Shown here: in pieces, positions 43,894 to 52,756 of the stretch
Layout of the letters: the number at the start of each line of letters is the position of its first letter
Position numbering within the stretch: position 1 is the first letter of the stretch
NCBI RefSeq assembly: GCF_018613315.1
Contig: NZ_JAGGQL010000006.1
Location: forward strand, 163,384-227,383
DNA: 64,000 bases
Direction of reading: 5' to 3'
From: Bacillus sp. ISL-37
GTDB taxonomy: Bacteria; Bacillota; Bacilli; Bacillales; Cytobacillaceae
Program-made: the position numbers and the translations under genes
Notes under the pieces: model-generated
Told to the model about the DNA's origin: nothing
Seen by the model: the letters and a program-made list of their open reading frames with translations, nothing else
Database searches by the model: none

Positions 43894-43924
43894 AAAAATA
43901 TCCGCTTCTTTTGGAAGCGGATAT
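43894..43924 (-). terminator. Terminator of the small lipoprotein gene
   Basis: On the minus strand ATATCCGCTTC pairs with GAAGCGGATAT around a 5-base loop, followed by TTTTTGTG; it lies 8 bp after the stop. Confidence 0.85.
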
Positions 43925-43931
43925 CGTATTA

Positions 43932-44081
43932 TTATTCATCGTCTATTTCGCCGTCACCAATTTCATCTTCTTCCTCAACATCTTCCAGCTGTTCCCCTTC
44001 CTCAGGTGGTGCGTCATTGCCGCAGCCTGTCACAGTGAACATGGAAATGGCCAATAAAAACATAAACAATAGCTTTTTCAT
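43932..44081 (-). CDS. Small acidic lipoprotein, 49 residues
   Basis: A short gene found by reading the gap. The protein starts MKKLLFMFLLAISMF, has lipobox TVTGC with the lipidated cysteine at residue 20, and a mature tail of 29 residues that is almost entirely acidic (EEGEQLEDVEEEDEIGDG) and ends IDDE. AAAGGAGG lies 8 bp before the ATG and a strong terminator follows, so the gene is convincing in spite of its size. It lies upstream of and codirectional with the RND pump gene, but the terminator separates them. Function unknown; membrane-anchored polyacidic peptides could bind cations. Confidence 0.85.
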   Translation of the reverse strand: MKKLLFMFLLAISMFTVTGCGNDAPPEEGEQLEDVEEEDEIGDGEIDDE

Positions 44082-44268
44082 TTTTCATACCTCCTTTTGA
44101 TGAAGTTTTTCCTATGCTTTATTTTTCTATGTAGGCTATTTTGTAAAATTTAGGGGCTCATGTCTAAAAAGAGACTTAAACCAAAATGTAAAATCTTGAT
44201 AATAATTATATTTATTGTAATAAATCTCATTAAAATTTGAACAATAATAACAAAGGAGTGACTCGTGC

Positions 44269-45261
44269 ATGAGTGGAACAAACGTAGAACTTACATCAAT
44301 AGAGATATCGAATATATGGTCTTCCTACTTGAAAAGCAGTATGGAGCTGAGGTTCTTTCAATATTTCTATGCAACTTCAGAAGACCCCGAAGTCAAAAAT
44401 ATTATTGAAAAATTGGTGGAGTTTTCATAGAAGAGTCTCGATGATCTTAAGGCCATCTTTATAAAAGAAAATCTGACGATTCCTTTAGGCTTCACTGAAA
44501 AGGATGTCAGACTTGATGCTGATAAGGTATTTTCTGATACCTTCATCTTATATATTTGCCATGATATAACGATGCTGTCATTGAGTACATACCCAGCTGC
44601 CTTTCCCGATTGTACCAGGAAGGATGTCCGGAATTATATCCAGAATGCTATAGAATTCACCATACAAATTCAAAATGAAATTACTGATTTGATGCTGTCA
44701 CAAGGCGTCTTTTTGAAATCGCCTCAGGTAGCAATGGACCATACAGTCGATCTGGTTGATGAAATGAAATACCTCAACGGCCTATTCGGCGGCTCCAGGC
44801 CTGTAAACGCAGCGGAAATAGCCAATCTGTCTAGAATCATCCATCGTGCCCGCTTTTCAAAAATGGTCCTTGTCACTTTCAGTAAACTCGCTTCCCACAA
44901 GGATGTTAAACAGCATTTCAGCAAAGGAAGAAACGCGCTTGAAAAAGTCCTGGAAACGCTGGGAGATGTCTTTGAAAAAGAAAACATCCCCTATTCAGCT
45001 TCAGGGGATTATAATACTTTCGATGTAAAAAATTCACCCTTTTCCGATAAATTGATGCTGTTTTTCGTGAATACATGCCTGGGAATGTTCTGCTTCATCA
45101 TGATCAACCAGGCCCTGACCTCCAGTTTGAGGACGGATATCGTCACCAAATTCACAATGATTTCCACCCAAATGAAGAAATTTTACGGAAAAGGCCTGCT
45201 CCTGATAATCACCGAAAAATGGCTCGAGCAGCCGCCGCAGGCTTTTGATCGGAAGGTATGA
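44269..45261 (+). pseudogene. DUF3231 protein gene interrupted by an in-frame amber codon
   Basis: One frame runs from ATG 44269 (AAAGGAG 9 bp upstream) to 45261, 331 codons, the normal size of a two-domain DUF3231 protein (ferritin-like four-helix repeats). Codon 54 is TAG (44428-44430), in ...EKLVEF-S-stop-KSLDDLKAIF. The sequence is continuous in frame and conserved in style on both sides, so a single CAG-to-TAG change is the simplest explanation. The longest uninterrupted part starts at ATG 44572 but has no ribosome site. DUF3231 proteins are of unknown function and common in spore formers. A sequencing error or genuine suppression is also possible. Confidence 0.8.
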
Positions 45262-45306
45262 AAAAAGGATTCCAACTGGCATAAGCCAGGAGGAATCCTT
45301 TTTTTG
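45261..45306. terminator. Terminator between DUF3231 and the subtilase gene
   Basis: AAAAAGGATTCC pairs with GGAATCCTTTTT, with a smaller inner stem CTGGC/GCCAG; T- and A-runs lie outside, allowing both directions. Confidence 0.9.
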
Positions 45307-45312
45307 TGAAAC

Positions 45313-47712
45313 TTATTCTTTTGTTACCAGGTAGGCTTTGTATTCAGTAACGCCTGCTTTTTCTACGTATACTGCCATTACCCAGTCACCGTTTGGAAGA
45401 TTAATTCCATTTTGAACTGTGCCGTCCCATTCGAACTCGTGGTATGGAGCAACCGCGTTTTCAAATGATCCAATTGTGTCTACAAAGCCACCAATTGTTC
45501 CATTAGGGTTGAATACATAAATATCATATTCTAACACTTCTGCACCGCCAGGCAGGTACGCACCAACATAATATCCGTCTTCTGCTTTATCCATAAATGC
45601 ACCAGTCACACGAGGGTAATCCGGCTCACCAACGAACAGGATGGTCGGTACGTCAATCGTCTGTGCTCCATCATTTATTTCGATTGTACCTTCGTAATAG
45701 CCTGGTTCCAGTTTAGAAGTATCTACCTGGACATTGAAGTTCACTTGCTGGGACTTTCCAGCGTTTACCTTCAAGTTCTTGCTTGTCATAACCCTAATGC
45801 CGTCTGGATTTCCAGCAAACTCAATATCAAAGCTATACGTCTTTCTTTCGTTCGAAAGGTTCTTGATTTCAAAACTATTCTTTTCTACCTGCTTGCCGCT
45901 ATCCTTCACAAACTTGCCAAATGAGTGACTGCCTGGAGCGACAAGTGTTTTGGTGTTCAGGGCTTCTACCACACGGATGCTTCCTGCACCCTGAGAGTTA
46001 TGAGCATAAGCTTCACCAGTAGCTGGATCAATCACATCTACCGCAGTATTCATCAATGCAGCTTTCACATCTTCAGTACCCCATTTAGGGTGCTTCTGTA
46101 AAAGCAATGCAGCTGCACCGGCAACGTGTGGTGAGGACATACTAGTACCTTGTAATGCAGCATAACCGTTACCAGGGAAAGTACTTACAATGTTTACACC
46201 TGGAGCCGAAACATCCGGCTTGATCATCCAAGAAAGAGTAACAGGACCGCGGGAAGAGAAGTCTGCCATTGTTTCGTCTACCCACTTAGAGAATTCAATA
46301 TTGAAAGATACTTTGTTGTTGCCTGCTTCTAACTCAGCTAACAACTTTTGGCCATCTGCCAATGTCGTCTTAATAGTTGGGACTGCCAATCCCGGAACAT
46401 CTGCATGTTCACCAGCAACATTGTTGAAGATGATTGCTCCAACAGCTCCAGCGTTTTTCGCATTTTCCGCTTTGTCAACAAATGGATAATCCCCACGGAT
46501 AATTAAAGCGATTTTACCTTCTAGATCTTTACCTTCGAAATCACTTGCTGCACCTTTACCAACGTATACAAACTCAAACTCTTTGTTATTAAGAGCAAGT
46601 AATTCTTCATCGCTTGGAAAACCTTGAACTTTTGCTGAAGGGTAATCTACTCCTTCAGATGTAGAAATCTTAGAAGTGTACACATTGTAAGGCAGCTGTG
46701 TTGCCCCAACTGAAATCGCATCACGGGAAGTACCAGGCGATCCAACTGTCCAGTTGTTTGGACCCGCGTTTCCGTTTGAAGTCACCGCAACTACGCCTTC
46801 AGCCATTGCCCAATCTAGCGCAATGGAAGTAGCCCAGTCTGGGTTGTTCAGTGAGTTTCCTAGAGACAGGTTCATGACGTCAGCGCCGTCTTGTACGGCC
46901 AACTCAATACCTGCAACAACATCTTCTGTCGTACCGCCGTTAGGACCAAGTACACGGTAACCTAGTAATGTAGCTTCAGGAGCGACTCCTTTGATAGCTC
47001 CATTCGCTGCAACCGTACCAGATACGTGTGTACCGTGGTATTGGCCAGCACCTTCCTGTGGATCATTATCGTTATCTACAAAGTCATATCCTTTGTAATC
47101 TCCGAATGCATGCGCAAGATCAGGGTGAGTGTAGTCAACACCAGTATCGATTACCGCAACAGTAACTCCCTCTCCAGTAAAACCTGCATCCCATGCTTCA
47201 TTCGAACCAATGAATGGAGCACTATCCATCATATTCGGGCTGAATTCCTCAGCTGAAATTTCTTCAGCAGAAATGACATCAGCTGTGTAATGAACATTTG
47301 GATAAACAGCTTTTACGCCTGGCAGCGCCATTAGTTTAATAATTTCATTTGCTGGTAGTTTTGCAGAGAAACCAGAGAATACATAGTCATATTCCCTTTT
47401 TACTTCTGCACCTTTAACAGAATTCTTTAATGCACCAATTACTTTTCCTCGTTCAGACTTCAGGCTAGCCTTTGTCTGCTTCTTTCCTTTATGCTTTGCT
47501 TCCACAATTGACTCTGCTTCCAACTCGACGATGACCGAAGTCGGCCTGCTTGAAGAAAGTTCAATATCCCCGAAAATCTCTGCCAAAGGCAATTCAGTTA
47601 ATTTGGTTTGTGAGGTTGTCCCTCCATTTGCTGCTGCCCCAAAGCCAAATGTAGAAAAAATCATTACGAATGCAACTAATGTCAGTAATACTCTTGGAAA
47701 ATACCTCTTCAT
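45313..47712 (-). CDS. Secreted subtilisin-like serine protease (Vpr-like)
   Basis: A 799-residue exoprotease. Signal peptide about 1-28; inhibitor I9-type propeptide about 55-145 (SVIVELEAESIV ... VKAVYPNVHY); S8 catalytic domain from about 160 with D189 (VIDTGVDYTHPDL), H226 (HGTHVSGT) and S524 (GTSMSSPHVAG). A PA domain is inserted between H and S (about 370-470, GKIALIIRGDYPFVDKAENAKNAGAVG). The C-terminal region includes a FlgD/Fn3-like beta domain (EFEWDGTVQNGINLPNGDW). The arrangement is that of B. subtilis Vpr. It would degrade extracellular protein in nutrient-limited cells. Monocistronic. Confidence 0.92.
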   Translation of the reverse strand: MKRYFPRVLLTLVAFVMIFSTFGFGAAANGGTTSQTKLTELPLAEIFGDIELSSSRPTSVIVELEAESIVEAKHKGKKQTKASLKSERGKVIGALKNSVKGAEVKREYDYVFSGFSAKLPANEIIKLMALPGVKAVYPNVHYTADVISAEEISAEEFSPNMMDSAPFIGSNEAWDAGFTGEGVTVAVIDTGVDYTHPDLAHAFGDYKGYDFVDNDNDPQEGAGQYHGTHVSGTVAANGAIKGVAPEATLLGYRVLGPNGGTTEDVVAGIELAVQDGADVMNLSLGNSLNNPDWATSIALDWAMAEGVVAVTSNGNAGPNNWTVGSPGTSRDAISVGATQLPYNVYTSKISTSEGVDYPSAKVQGFPSDEELLALNNKEFEFVYVGKGAASDFEGKDLEGKIALIIRGDYPFVDKAENAKNAGAVGAIIFNNVAGEHADVPGLAVPTIKTTLADGQKLLAELEAGNNKVSFNIEFSKWVDETMADFSSRGPVTLSWMIKPDVSAPGVNIVSTFPGNGYAALQGTSMSSPHVAGAAALLLQKHPKWGTEDVKAALMNTAVDVIDPATGEAYAHNSQGAGSIRVVEALNTKTLVAPGSHSFGKFVKDSGKQVEKNSFEIKNLSNERKTYSFDIEFAGNPDGIRVMTSKNLKVNAGKSQQVNFNVQVDTSKLEPGYYEGTIEINDGAQTIDVPTILFVGEPDYPRVTGAFMDKAEDGYYVGAYLPGGAEVLEYDIYVFNPNGTIGGFVDTIGSFENAVAPYHEFEWDGTVQNGINLPNGDWVMAVYVEKAGVTEYKAYLVTKE

Positions 47713-48131
47713 TCCTTCGCCTCATCCTCTCTTGTAAAATAATCTAAACCCTCACTCTTCTGTACTGAATCTGCACCTCCTTAGGAAAAAAGAGCGAGTA
47801 TGTATCTAAAAAATCTCTTACCTATTACTAATTAACTAATCTTTCATAATAACCTTCATATAATTATCCAAAAATTCTGACTATAATCACCAAAAAAAAT
47901 AACACGTAACCCTAATAAAACCTATACACTAACAATTTTTGATAAGGTTCGTTATAAACCTTCAAGATTTGATCTTACATTTTTGACAAGCATATAGAGC
48001 CATCATTACCACCTATTTGGCCACCTTTTCCAATTTCACTATTGTCTGTTTCAGTTAACAAGTGTAATTTAATAGTTAGTACTATTTATCCAGTGCATAA
48101 CAATTTTATAAAAAAGAGGCGATACAAGAAA
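47713..48131. other. Intergenic region between divergent genes
   Basis: AT-rich DNA holding the presumed divergent promoters of the subtilase and symporter genes. No RNA, repeat array or small gene is recognised. Confidence 0.5.
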
Positions 48132-49361
48132 TTGAACATTTGGCATTCATACAAAAACTCATCTTTTATTTTAAAAATGACAGTCGGCTTTGTACTTGGT
48201 ATTTTAGCTGGTGTTCTATTTGGGGCGGAGGCCGAGATTTTCAAACCTTTTGGAACATTGTTGATAAAATTGCTTAATCTCATCGCTACTCCCGTAGTTT
48301 TTCTGACGGTTGTGCTCGCAGTCAATCAAATGAATCCTGCGCAACTAGGCAGGACCGGCGGGAAACTGGTGCTTTATTATGGAGCGACAACGGCAGCTGC
48401 CGTCTTGATTGGCCTTGGCCTTGCACTGTGGATCAATCCAGGAAAATCCCTTTCCCTTCCTAATGCGGAGGTTGAGAAGCCTGCGACACCTTCTATCTCA
48501 GACGTGATTTTCAATATTGTACCGGATAATTTCTTCTCGGCTTTTACATCAGGAAACTTAATGGCGATTCTGTTCCTGGCAATCATCATTGGCTTTACGA
48601 TTTCGGGGATGAGACTTGCTAATGAGGAAAAAATCCAAAACTATGGAGCCCAGCTGCAAACATTTTTTGAAGCGGCGAATGAGTTGTTCTTCAGAATTTT
48701 GAAGGGTATCCTCCTTTACGCCCCAATCGGTATTTTTGCGATAAGTGCTTCCACATTTGGCACGCAAGGGTGGGATACATTAACTTCCCTATTGGAGTTT
48801 ACAGCAGTATTTTATATCGGGGTTATCATTCTTTGGATCTTTGTTTACGGCGGAACATTGAAACTCTTCAAGATACCGGTCAAAAGCTTCTTTGCTAACA
48901 CAAAGGATGCCTACACAACGGCGTTTTTCACTTCCAGCAGCATTGCCTCTTTGCCAGTGGCGATTGAGAGTGCGAAGAAGGCAGGCATCAGTGAAAAAAT
49001 GGTGAATTTCAGTTTACCTTTGGGAGCTGTGTTCAATTCCGATGGCGGAGCGCTTCGGATGGGCGCCTCGATCGTCTTTGCTGCCAATGTAACAGGCGTG
49101 AGCTTCTCGCTGACTGATTTCATTACCATCGTCCTGATCGGGACTCTCCTTTCGATTGGCACAGCAGGCATTCCTGCCGCAGGGCTTGTGACTTTGTCGG
49201 TCGTGCTGACGATGTTTGATCTGCCGCTTGAGGTCGTTGCACTGATCGCAGGCGTCGATGCCATCATCGGGATGGCCGGCACAGCCTCAAATGTAGTAGG
49301 AGATGTCGTTGGTGCAGCGGTTGTCGACCAATCCGAAAAGAAAGCTGAAATGGCTGGTTAA
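48132..49361 (+). CDS. Dicarboxylate/amino acid:cation symporter (DAACS)
   Basis: About 409 residues. The DAACS fold (GltP/GltT/DctA) is shown by KLLNLIATPVVFLTVVLAV, the hairpin serine motif TSSSIASLPVAIESA, and PLGAVFNSDGGALRMGASIVF in the position of the NMDGT substrate/cation motif, then GIPAAGLVTLSVVL and the aspartate in VDAIIGMAGTASNVVGD. NSDG in place of NMDG, and SSSIASLP for SSSAATLP, mark a divergent subgroup with uncertain substrate. The frame opens at 48042, but the family start and AGAGG at 48115 favour TTG at 48132; the spacing is long, so the start is uncertain. Confidence 0.82.
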   Translation: MNIWHSYKNSSFILKMTVGFVLGILAGVLFGAEAEIFKPFGTLLIKLLNLIATPVVFLTVVLAVNQMNPAQLGRTGGKLVLYYGATTAAAVLIGLGLALWINPGKSLSLPNAEVEKPATPSISDVIFNIVPDNFFSAFTSGNLMAILFLAIIIGFTISGMRLANEEKIQNYGAQLQTFFEAANELFFRILKGILLYAPIGIFAISASTFGTQGWDTLTSLLEFTAVFYIGVIILWIFVYGGTLKLFKIPVKSFFANTKDAYTTAFFTSSSIASLPVAIESAKKAGISEKMVNFSLPLGAVFNSDGGALRMGASIVFAANVTGVSFSLTDFITIVLIGTLLSIGTAGIPAAGLVTLSVVLTMFDLPLEVVALIAGVDAIIGMAGTASNVVGDVVGAAVVDQSEKKAEMAG

Positions 49362-49370
49362 TAACTGATC

Positions 49371-49400
49371 AAAACCGCATCTTATGGGATGCGGTTTTTT
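49371..49400 (+). terminator. Terminator of the symporter gene
   Basis: AAAACCGCATC pairs with GATGCGGTTTT around a short TTATGG loop, ending in TTTTTT. Confidence 0.9.
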
Positions 49401-49418
49401 CAGTCGCATGCCGAATAC

Positions 49419-50177
49419 CTATTCATCGTTATCATTTAAACTGCCAGATAGAGAATCGATTTCAGGAGTTGAAGCTTCGGAAACTGTTCGTTCAATATGA
49501 AGCATTGCGGAGAGTACGTATATGAAGGCCTCATACATTGGGGATGTTTGTAATTGTTGAGCGAAGTATTGGTGGAAATGCACGCCCATATCTTTTCTTG
49601 CTTCATAATCAAAATGATAAAAATCTGTAACCGGGAAATACAATCCGTTGCCCATTGGCATTAAGGTTCCAATTACAACTTCTCCAACCTTTATAGGAAA
49701 AGAAAGAGGATCTACCACAATCACATCTATCAGTTTTTCTTCCAGCATGTCCATTACGATAAGAACATGATCGTTAAACTTATGAACAATAAAGTAAAAC
49801 TTAGTTATCGCTTGATCGAATGATTTAATCCATGATTCCATAATCGGCCGGTTTTTAAACACTTGTTTATGAGCGACAATATACTCATCAATACATGTCT
49901 TGCTGATAGATAATTTTGAATCACACGATAGCCTCCACCAAAATAGATTTTGTAGGAGAGCAGCTTCTTTTTCCTCCTTTACCTCCATATTCTCAGTCAA
50001 TTCCTTGAGAAATGGTAAATATACAGGATAGTAGTCTTTTATTGCAAATCGCATGAAATCGTTCCACACTTCGTTAACCATTTCTTCCTGTAATTTTTCA
50101 GCTAATGGATGGTCTGCCCGAAACTTTTTCGTTTTGGTTCCTGTCTGTAAAAATTTTATTACATTGCTCTTCATCAT
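49419..50177 (-). CDS. Hypothetical cytosolic protein
   Basis: About 252 residues, no signal peptide or membrane helix. The N-terminal half is helical and rich in aromatics (EVWNDFMRFAIKDYYPVYL, LLQNLFWWRLSC), the middle is beta-like (DVIVVDPLSFPIKVGEVVIGTL) and the C-terminus is an acidic Ser/Asn tail. I do not recognise the family. GTG-ATG-ATG codons follow AAAAGGTGG; ATG 50177 is chosen. It lies downstream of the N-demethylase operon but beyond that operon's terminator. Confidence 0.7.
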   Translation of the reverse strand: MMKSNVIKFLQTGTKTKKFRADHPLAEKLQEEMVNEVWNDFMRFAIKDYYPVYLPFLKELTENMEVKEEKEAALLQNLFWWRLSCDSKLSISKTCIDEYIVAHKQVFKNRPIMESWIKSFDQAITKFYFIVHKFNDHVLIVMDMLEEKLIDVIVVDPLSFPIKVGEVVIGTLMPMGNGLYFPVTDFYHFDYEARKDMGVHFHQYFAQQLQTSPMYEAFIYVLSAMLHIERTVSEASTPEIDSLSGSLNDNDE

Positions 50178-50249
50178 CACACCACCTTTTCATTTTTCTT
50201 TTACTATTTTGCTAAAACAGCTCAAAATCCTCTTGTCTATTTGGTGAAC

Positions 50250-50281
50250 AAAAAAACCAAATGCACAAATGACATTTGGTC
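50250..50281 (-). terminator. Terminator of the amine N-demethylase operon
   Basis: On the minus strand ACCAAATG and CATTTGGT form an 8-bp stem with a 9-base loop followed by TTTTTTTG, just after the reductase stop. Confidence 0.85.
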
Positions 50282-50285
50282 TTCG

Positions 50286-51245
50286 TTATAAATCTAATAT
50301 CAGGTTACCCTTCCCGCGTGAAACACAGCTAAGCATTGTTCGATTGGAGCGCTGCTGTTCATCTGTCAGGAACGAATCGTAATGGTCAATCTCTCCTTCT
50401 GCTACCTTCACCTCACATGTACCGCAACCGCCCACTCTGCAGGAATGCGGGACATCAATTTCATTTTGACGAAGTACGTCTAGCAGTGAGCTTTCTGCAG
50501 GTACTTCAAGGTGTTTGCCGCTCTGTTTCAATGTAATTCTAAACGGGACCGCGGCCTTTTTCACAGGTGGTGCGAACCGTTCAAAATGGACATTGAAGGC
50601 GGGGTAGCCGTAGCTTTTAGCTGCACTAGAAAACTCTTGAATCATTTTTTCCGGCCCGCAAAAATACACATGTGTGCCGATTAGATGCTCCATAAGCAGC
50701 TTTGCTGACAAACGTTGCCGATTCTCCCCTTCAGAAAAATAAAAATGACACTTACCAGGGTAGGTCTGATTTAGGAAATCAAAAAATGCGCATTGTTCTT
50801 TTGACTTTGCTGCATAGTGAAGCTCGAAGGATTGGTTTTTTTCAGCAAGCTCAGCCATCATTGATAAAAATGGGGTGATCCCGATACCAGCTGCATAAAA
50901 AACATGATGCTTAGCCTGAAAACTCAAAGGAAAATGGTTTTTCGGATTGCTGATTTTTAAAACATCCCCTTCAGAGACACGATGATGCCAGTACTCAGAC
51001 CCGCCAGTTGAAGGCTCTGCTAATCTAACAGCTATTTCGATACAGCCTGGTTCAGATAGGTTAAAGACTGAATACGATCTTTCCAATGGCCCCGAAGATT
51101 TTGGCAAATAAGTGGTGATATGAGATCCCCCGCTGAAGAGTGGCAGCTTCGATACATTCAGCGCCTGAAGGGTAAATCTTTTAATTTTCGCAGTTTCTTT
51201 TTTAACTGTTTTTACACGTACTTCAAGGATCGAATTCTGATGCAA
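50286..51245 (-). CDS. PDR/VanB-type ferredoxin reductase with 2Fe-2S domain
   Basis: A 319-residue reductase: FMN/FAD-binding barrel (1-105, LERSYSVFNL), NAD-binding domain (AAGIGITPFLSMMAEL; YFCGPEKMI) and a C-terminal plant-type [2Fe-2S] ferredoxin with CRVGGCGTCEV and the fourth cysteine in MLSCVSRG. It carries electrons from NAD(P)H to the oxygenase of the same operon. TTG start at 51245 behind AGGAGGAG. In characterised dimethylamine monooxygenases (DmmDABC) a protein of this type is the reductase component. Confidence 0.88.
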   Translation of the reverse strand: MHQNSILEVRVKTVKKETAKIKRFTLQALNVSKLPLFSGGSHITTYLPKSSGPLERSYSVFNLSEPGCIEIAVRLAEPSTGGSEYWHHRVSEGDVLKISNPKNHFPLSFQAKHHVFYAAGIGITPFLSMMAELAEKNQSFELHYAAKSKEQCAFFDFLNQTYPGKCHFYFSEGENRQRLSAKLLMEHLIGTHVYFCGPEKMIQEFSSAAKSYGYPAFNVHFERFAPPVKKAAVPFRITLKQSGKHLEVPAESSLLDVLRQNEIDVPHSCRVGGCGTCEVKVAEGEIDHYDSFLTDEQQRSNRTMLSCVSRGKGNLILDL

Positions 51246-51262
51246 TCAAAGCTCCTCCTGTT

Positions 51263-51709
51263 CTATTTGATCGTTACATAACCCAAATAGGCATCCAAAC
51301 GCCGTGAATAATGGTCCGAGACTTCCAGCTTCTGTCCGCAGTGTAAGCAAGCGACCTGCGACTGATCCAGCACTTCATTTTCGCCATGGCAAGTGCAGCA
51401 AATCAGTTTCTTCCTGGCGGGTCCGATAGTATGTGATTGCATGTCATGTTGTGAAAAGCCTGCCTTCATTGCTACTCCTTGTATACTTTTTACAAAATCA
51501 GATGTCCCCGAAATGTATAAATAAGTGCCCATTTTCTGTTTGCTGAACCATTCGTTCACAAAGCCTTCTTCACTTTCTTCTTGTAAAATATGAAACTCAA
51601 ATGGCACATTCTCAATCAATGCCTGCTGAACGAGAATATTTAGATTTCGATCCCTTTCTGAATCCGTACAAAATATAAACTTCCTTTTACCTTTAGCATA
51701 TGAAAACAT
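51263..51709 (-). CDS. DmmA-like subunit of dimethylamine monooxygenase
   Basis: About 148 residues. The N-terminal region has an alpha/beta, nucleotide-fold-like pattern (KFIFCTDSERDRN, YLYISGTSDFVKSIQ); the C-terminal region has a four-cysteine zinc ribbon or metal site CCTCHGE...CLHCG. This layout matches DmmA-type subunits found with DUF3445 oxygenases. A GTG at 51721 overlaps the stop of the preceding gene by one base pair of codons, but AAAAAGGTG fits ATG 51709. Second gene of the operon. Confidence 0.8.
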   Translation of the reverse strand: MFSYAKGKRKFIFCTDSERDRNLNILVQQALIENVPFEFHILQEESEEGFVNEWFSKQKMGTYLYISGTSDFVKSIQGVAMKAGFSQHDMQSHTIGPARKKLICCTCHGENEVLDQSQVACLHCGQKLEVSDHYSRRLDAYLGYVTIK

Positions 51710-51717
51710 ATCTTGAA

Positions 51718-52668
51718 TCACCTTTTTTCCAATTCCTTTTCTAGATATTCCAGGACAACGTCACGGTAAAGAGAGATGCCTTTATAATCCGCAATGAATT
51801 CAGGAAGTTCATGGAGAATTGCAGAAAATTGCTCCAGCCATGGTGTATGTTGAATGAATTGCTCAAGCGGAAGCATATGGGTGTGGATCGTAAATAATAT
51901 CGCATTGCTTTTTGGCAAACGAAATAATTTCTGAACCTCAACTCGAAGATGAACCAGCTTACCAACATTTTCTTTCGTCACTTTCTTACGAGCCTTCCCC
52001 CATTCAGCAAAGGTTTCAAGCGATGTATCCAGACGATTCCCTGCCATCAGGGACCAGTTTTTCCTCCACCATGGACTTCCTGCCTCAATTCTCATTAAGA
52101 ACTGGAGGATGCGTTCATCAAGAGAGGCGGAATGGAATCCAGGAATCGGCTTATGTATTTCCTTAAAAGACATTCCTGCATCGAAAAATAGCGACCAATT
52201 CGCAGGAAAACAGAGCTGCCCTGCATCTAAAAAAACGTCACCATCCCGCTGCATCATCAAAATAAGGTCTTCCTGAACATGACGGCCAACAAAATCCAGA
52301 GGTTCAAAAGGCAAAGTAGTATGGTCGCCAAATAAGAATGTTTCTTCCTCGCCTGTTTGAAGGTTTGAAAACGCCCATTGATTACCATTCACCACCAGTT
52401 TGAATTTTTCAGGATAGCAACTCGCAAGTTGATGAAGGATTAAATCCAGCACTTCCCACTGGGCCTCCAGTGTAAATGAAGCAGCATGATAACAACGTTC
52501 CGGATGGTTTGATAACAGTTTTCTTTTTAAATTGATATCATCTAAATAATCTTCCGTCAATTCGATGCCAGTTGGTGGATTTAATGGAATGGCATTGTTT
52601 GAATATCTATATACATCACGATCGCTAAAAGGATAAGGAAAAGATAGATTTTTCCCAGTGGTGTTCAT
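51718..52668 (-). CDS. DUF3445 haem-dependent oxidative N-demethylase subunit
   Basis: A 316-residue protein of the DUF3445 family, the oxygenase component of dimethylamine/secondary-amine monooxygenase. Family features are NHPERCYHAA (near 55), FCFPANW-type GQLCFPANWSLFFDAGMSF, the IHKPIPG motif, and RIEAGSPWWRKNWS (near 190) with conserved aromatic and basic residues. It should demethylate dimethylamine or a related secondary amine to methylamine and formaldehyde with O2 and reductant. First gene of the three-gene operon with DmmA-like and reductase subunits; AAAAGGAGAG precedes the ATG. The true substrate in this organism is not shown. Confidence 0.85.
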   Translation of the reverse strand: MNTTGKNLSFPYPFSDRDVYRYSNNAIPLNPPTGIELTEDYLDDINLKRKLLSNHPERCYHAASFTLEAQWEVLDLILHQLASCYPEKFKLVVNGNQWAFSNLQTGEEETFLFGDHTTLPFEPLDFVGRHVQEDLILMMQRDGDVFLDAGQLCFPANWSLFFDAGMSFKEIHKPIPGFHSASLDERILQFLMRIEAGSPWWRKNWSLMAGNRLDTSLETFAEWGKARKKVTKENVGKLVHLRVEVQKLFRLPKSNAILFTIHTHMLPLEQFIQHTPWLEQFSAILHELPEFIADYKGISLYRDVVLEYLEKELEKR

Positions 52669-52756
52669 TCAATCTCTCCTTTTCAGAATTTTTCATTTAT
52701 TTAATACTATACAGAAAATGAAATTTGAATTCGAGAGTAGAGATTGTTTTTTTATA

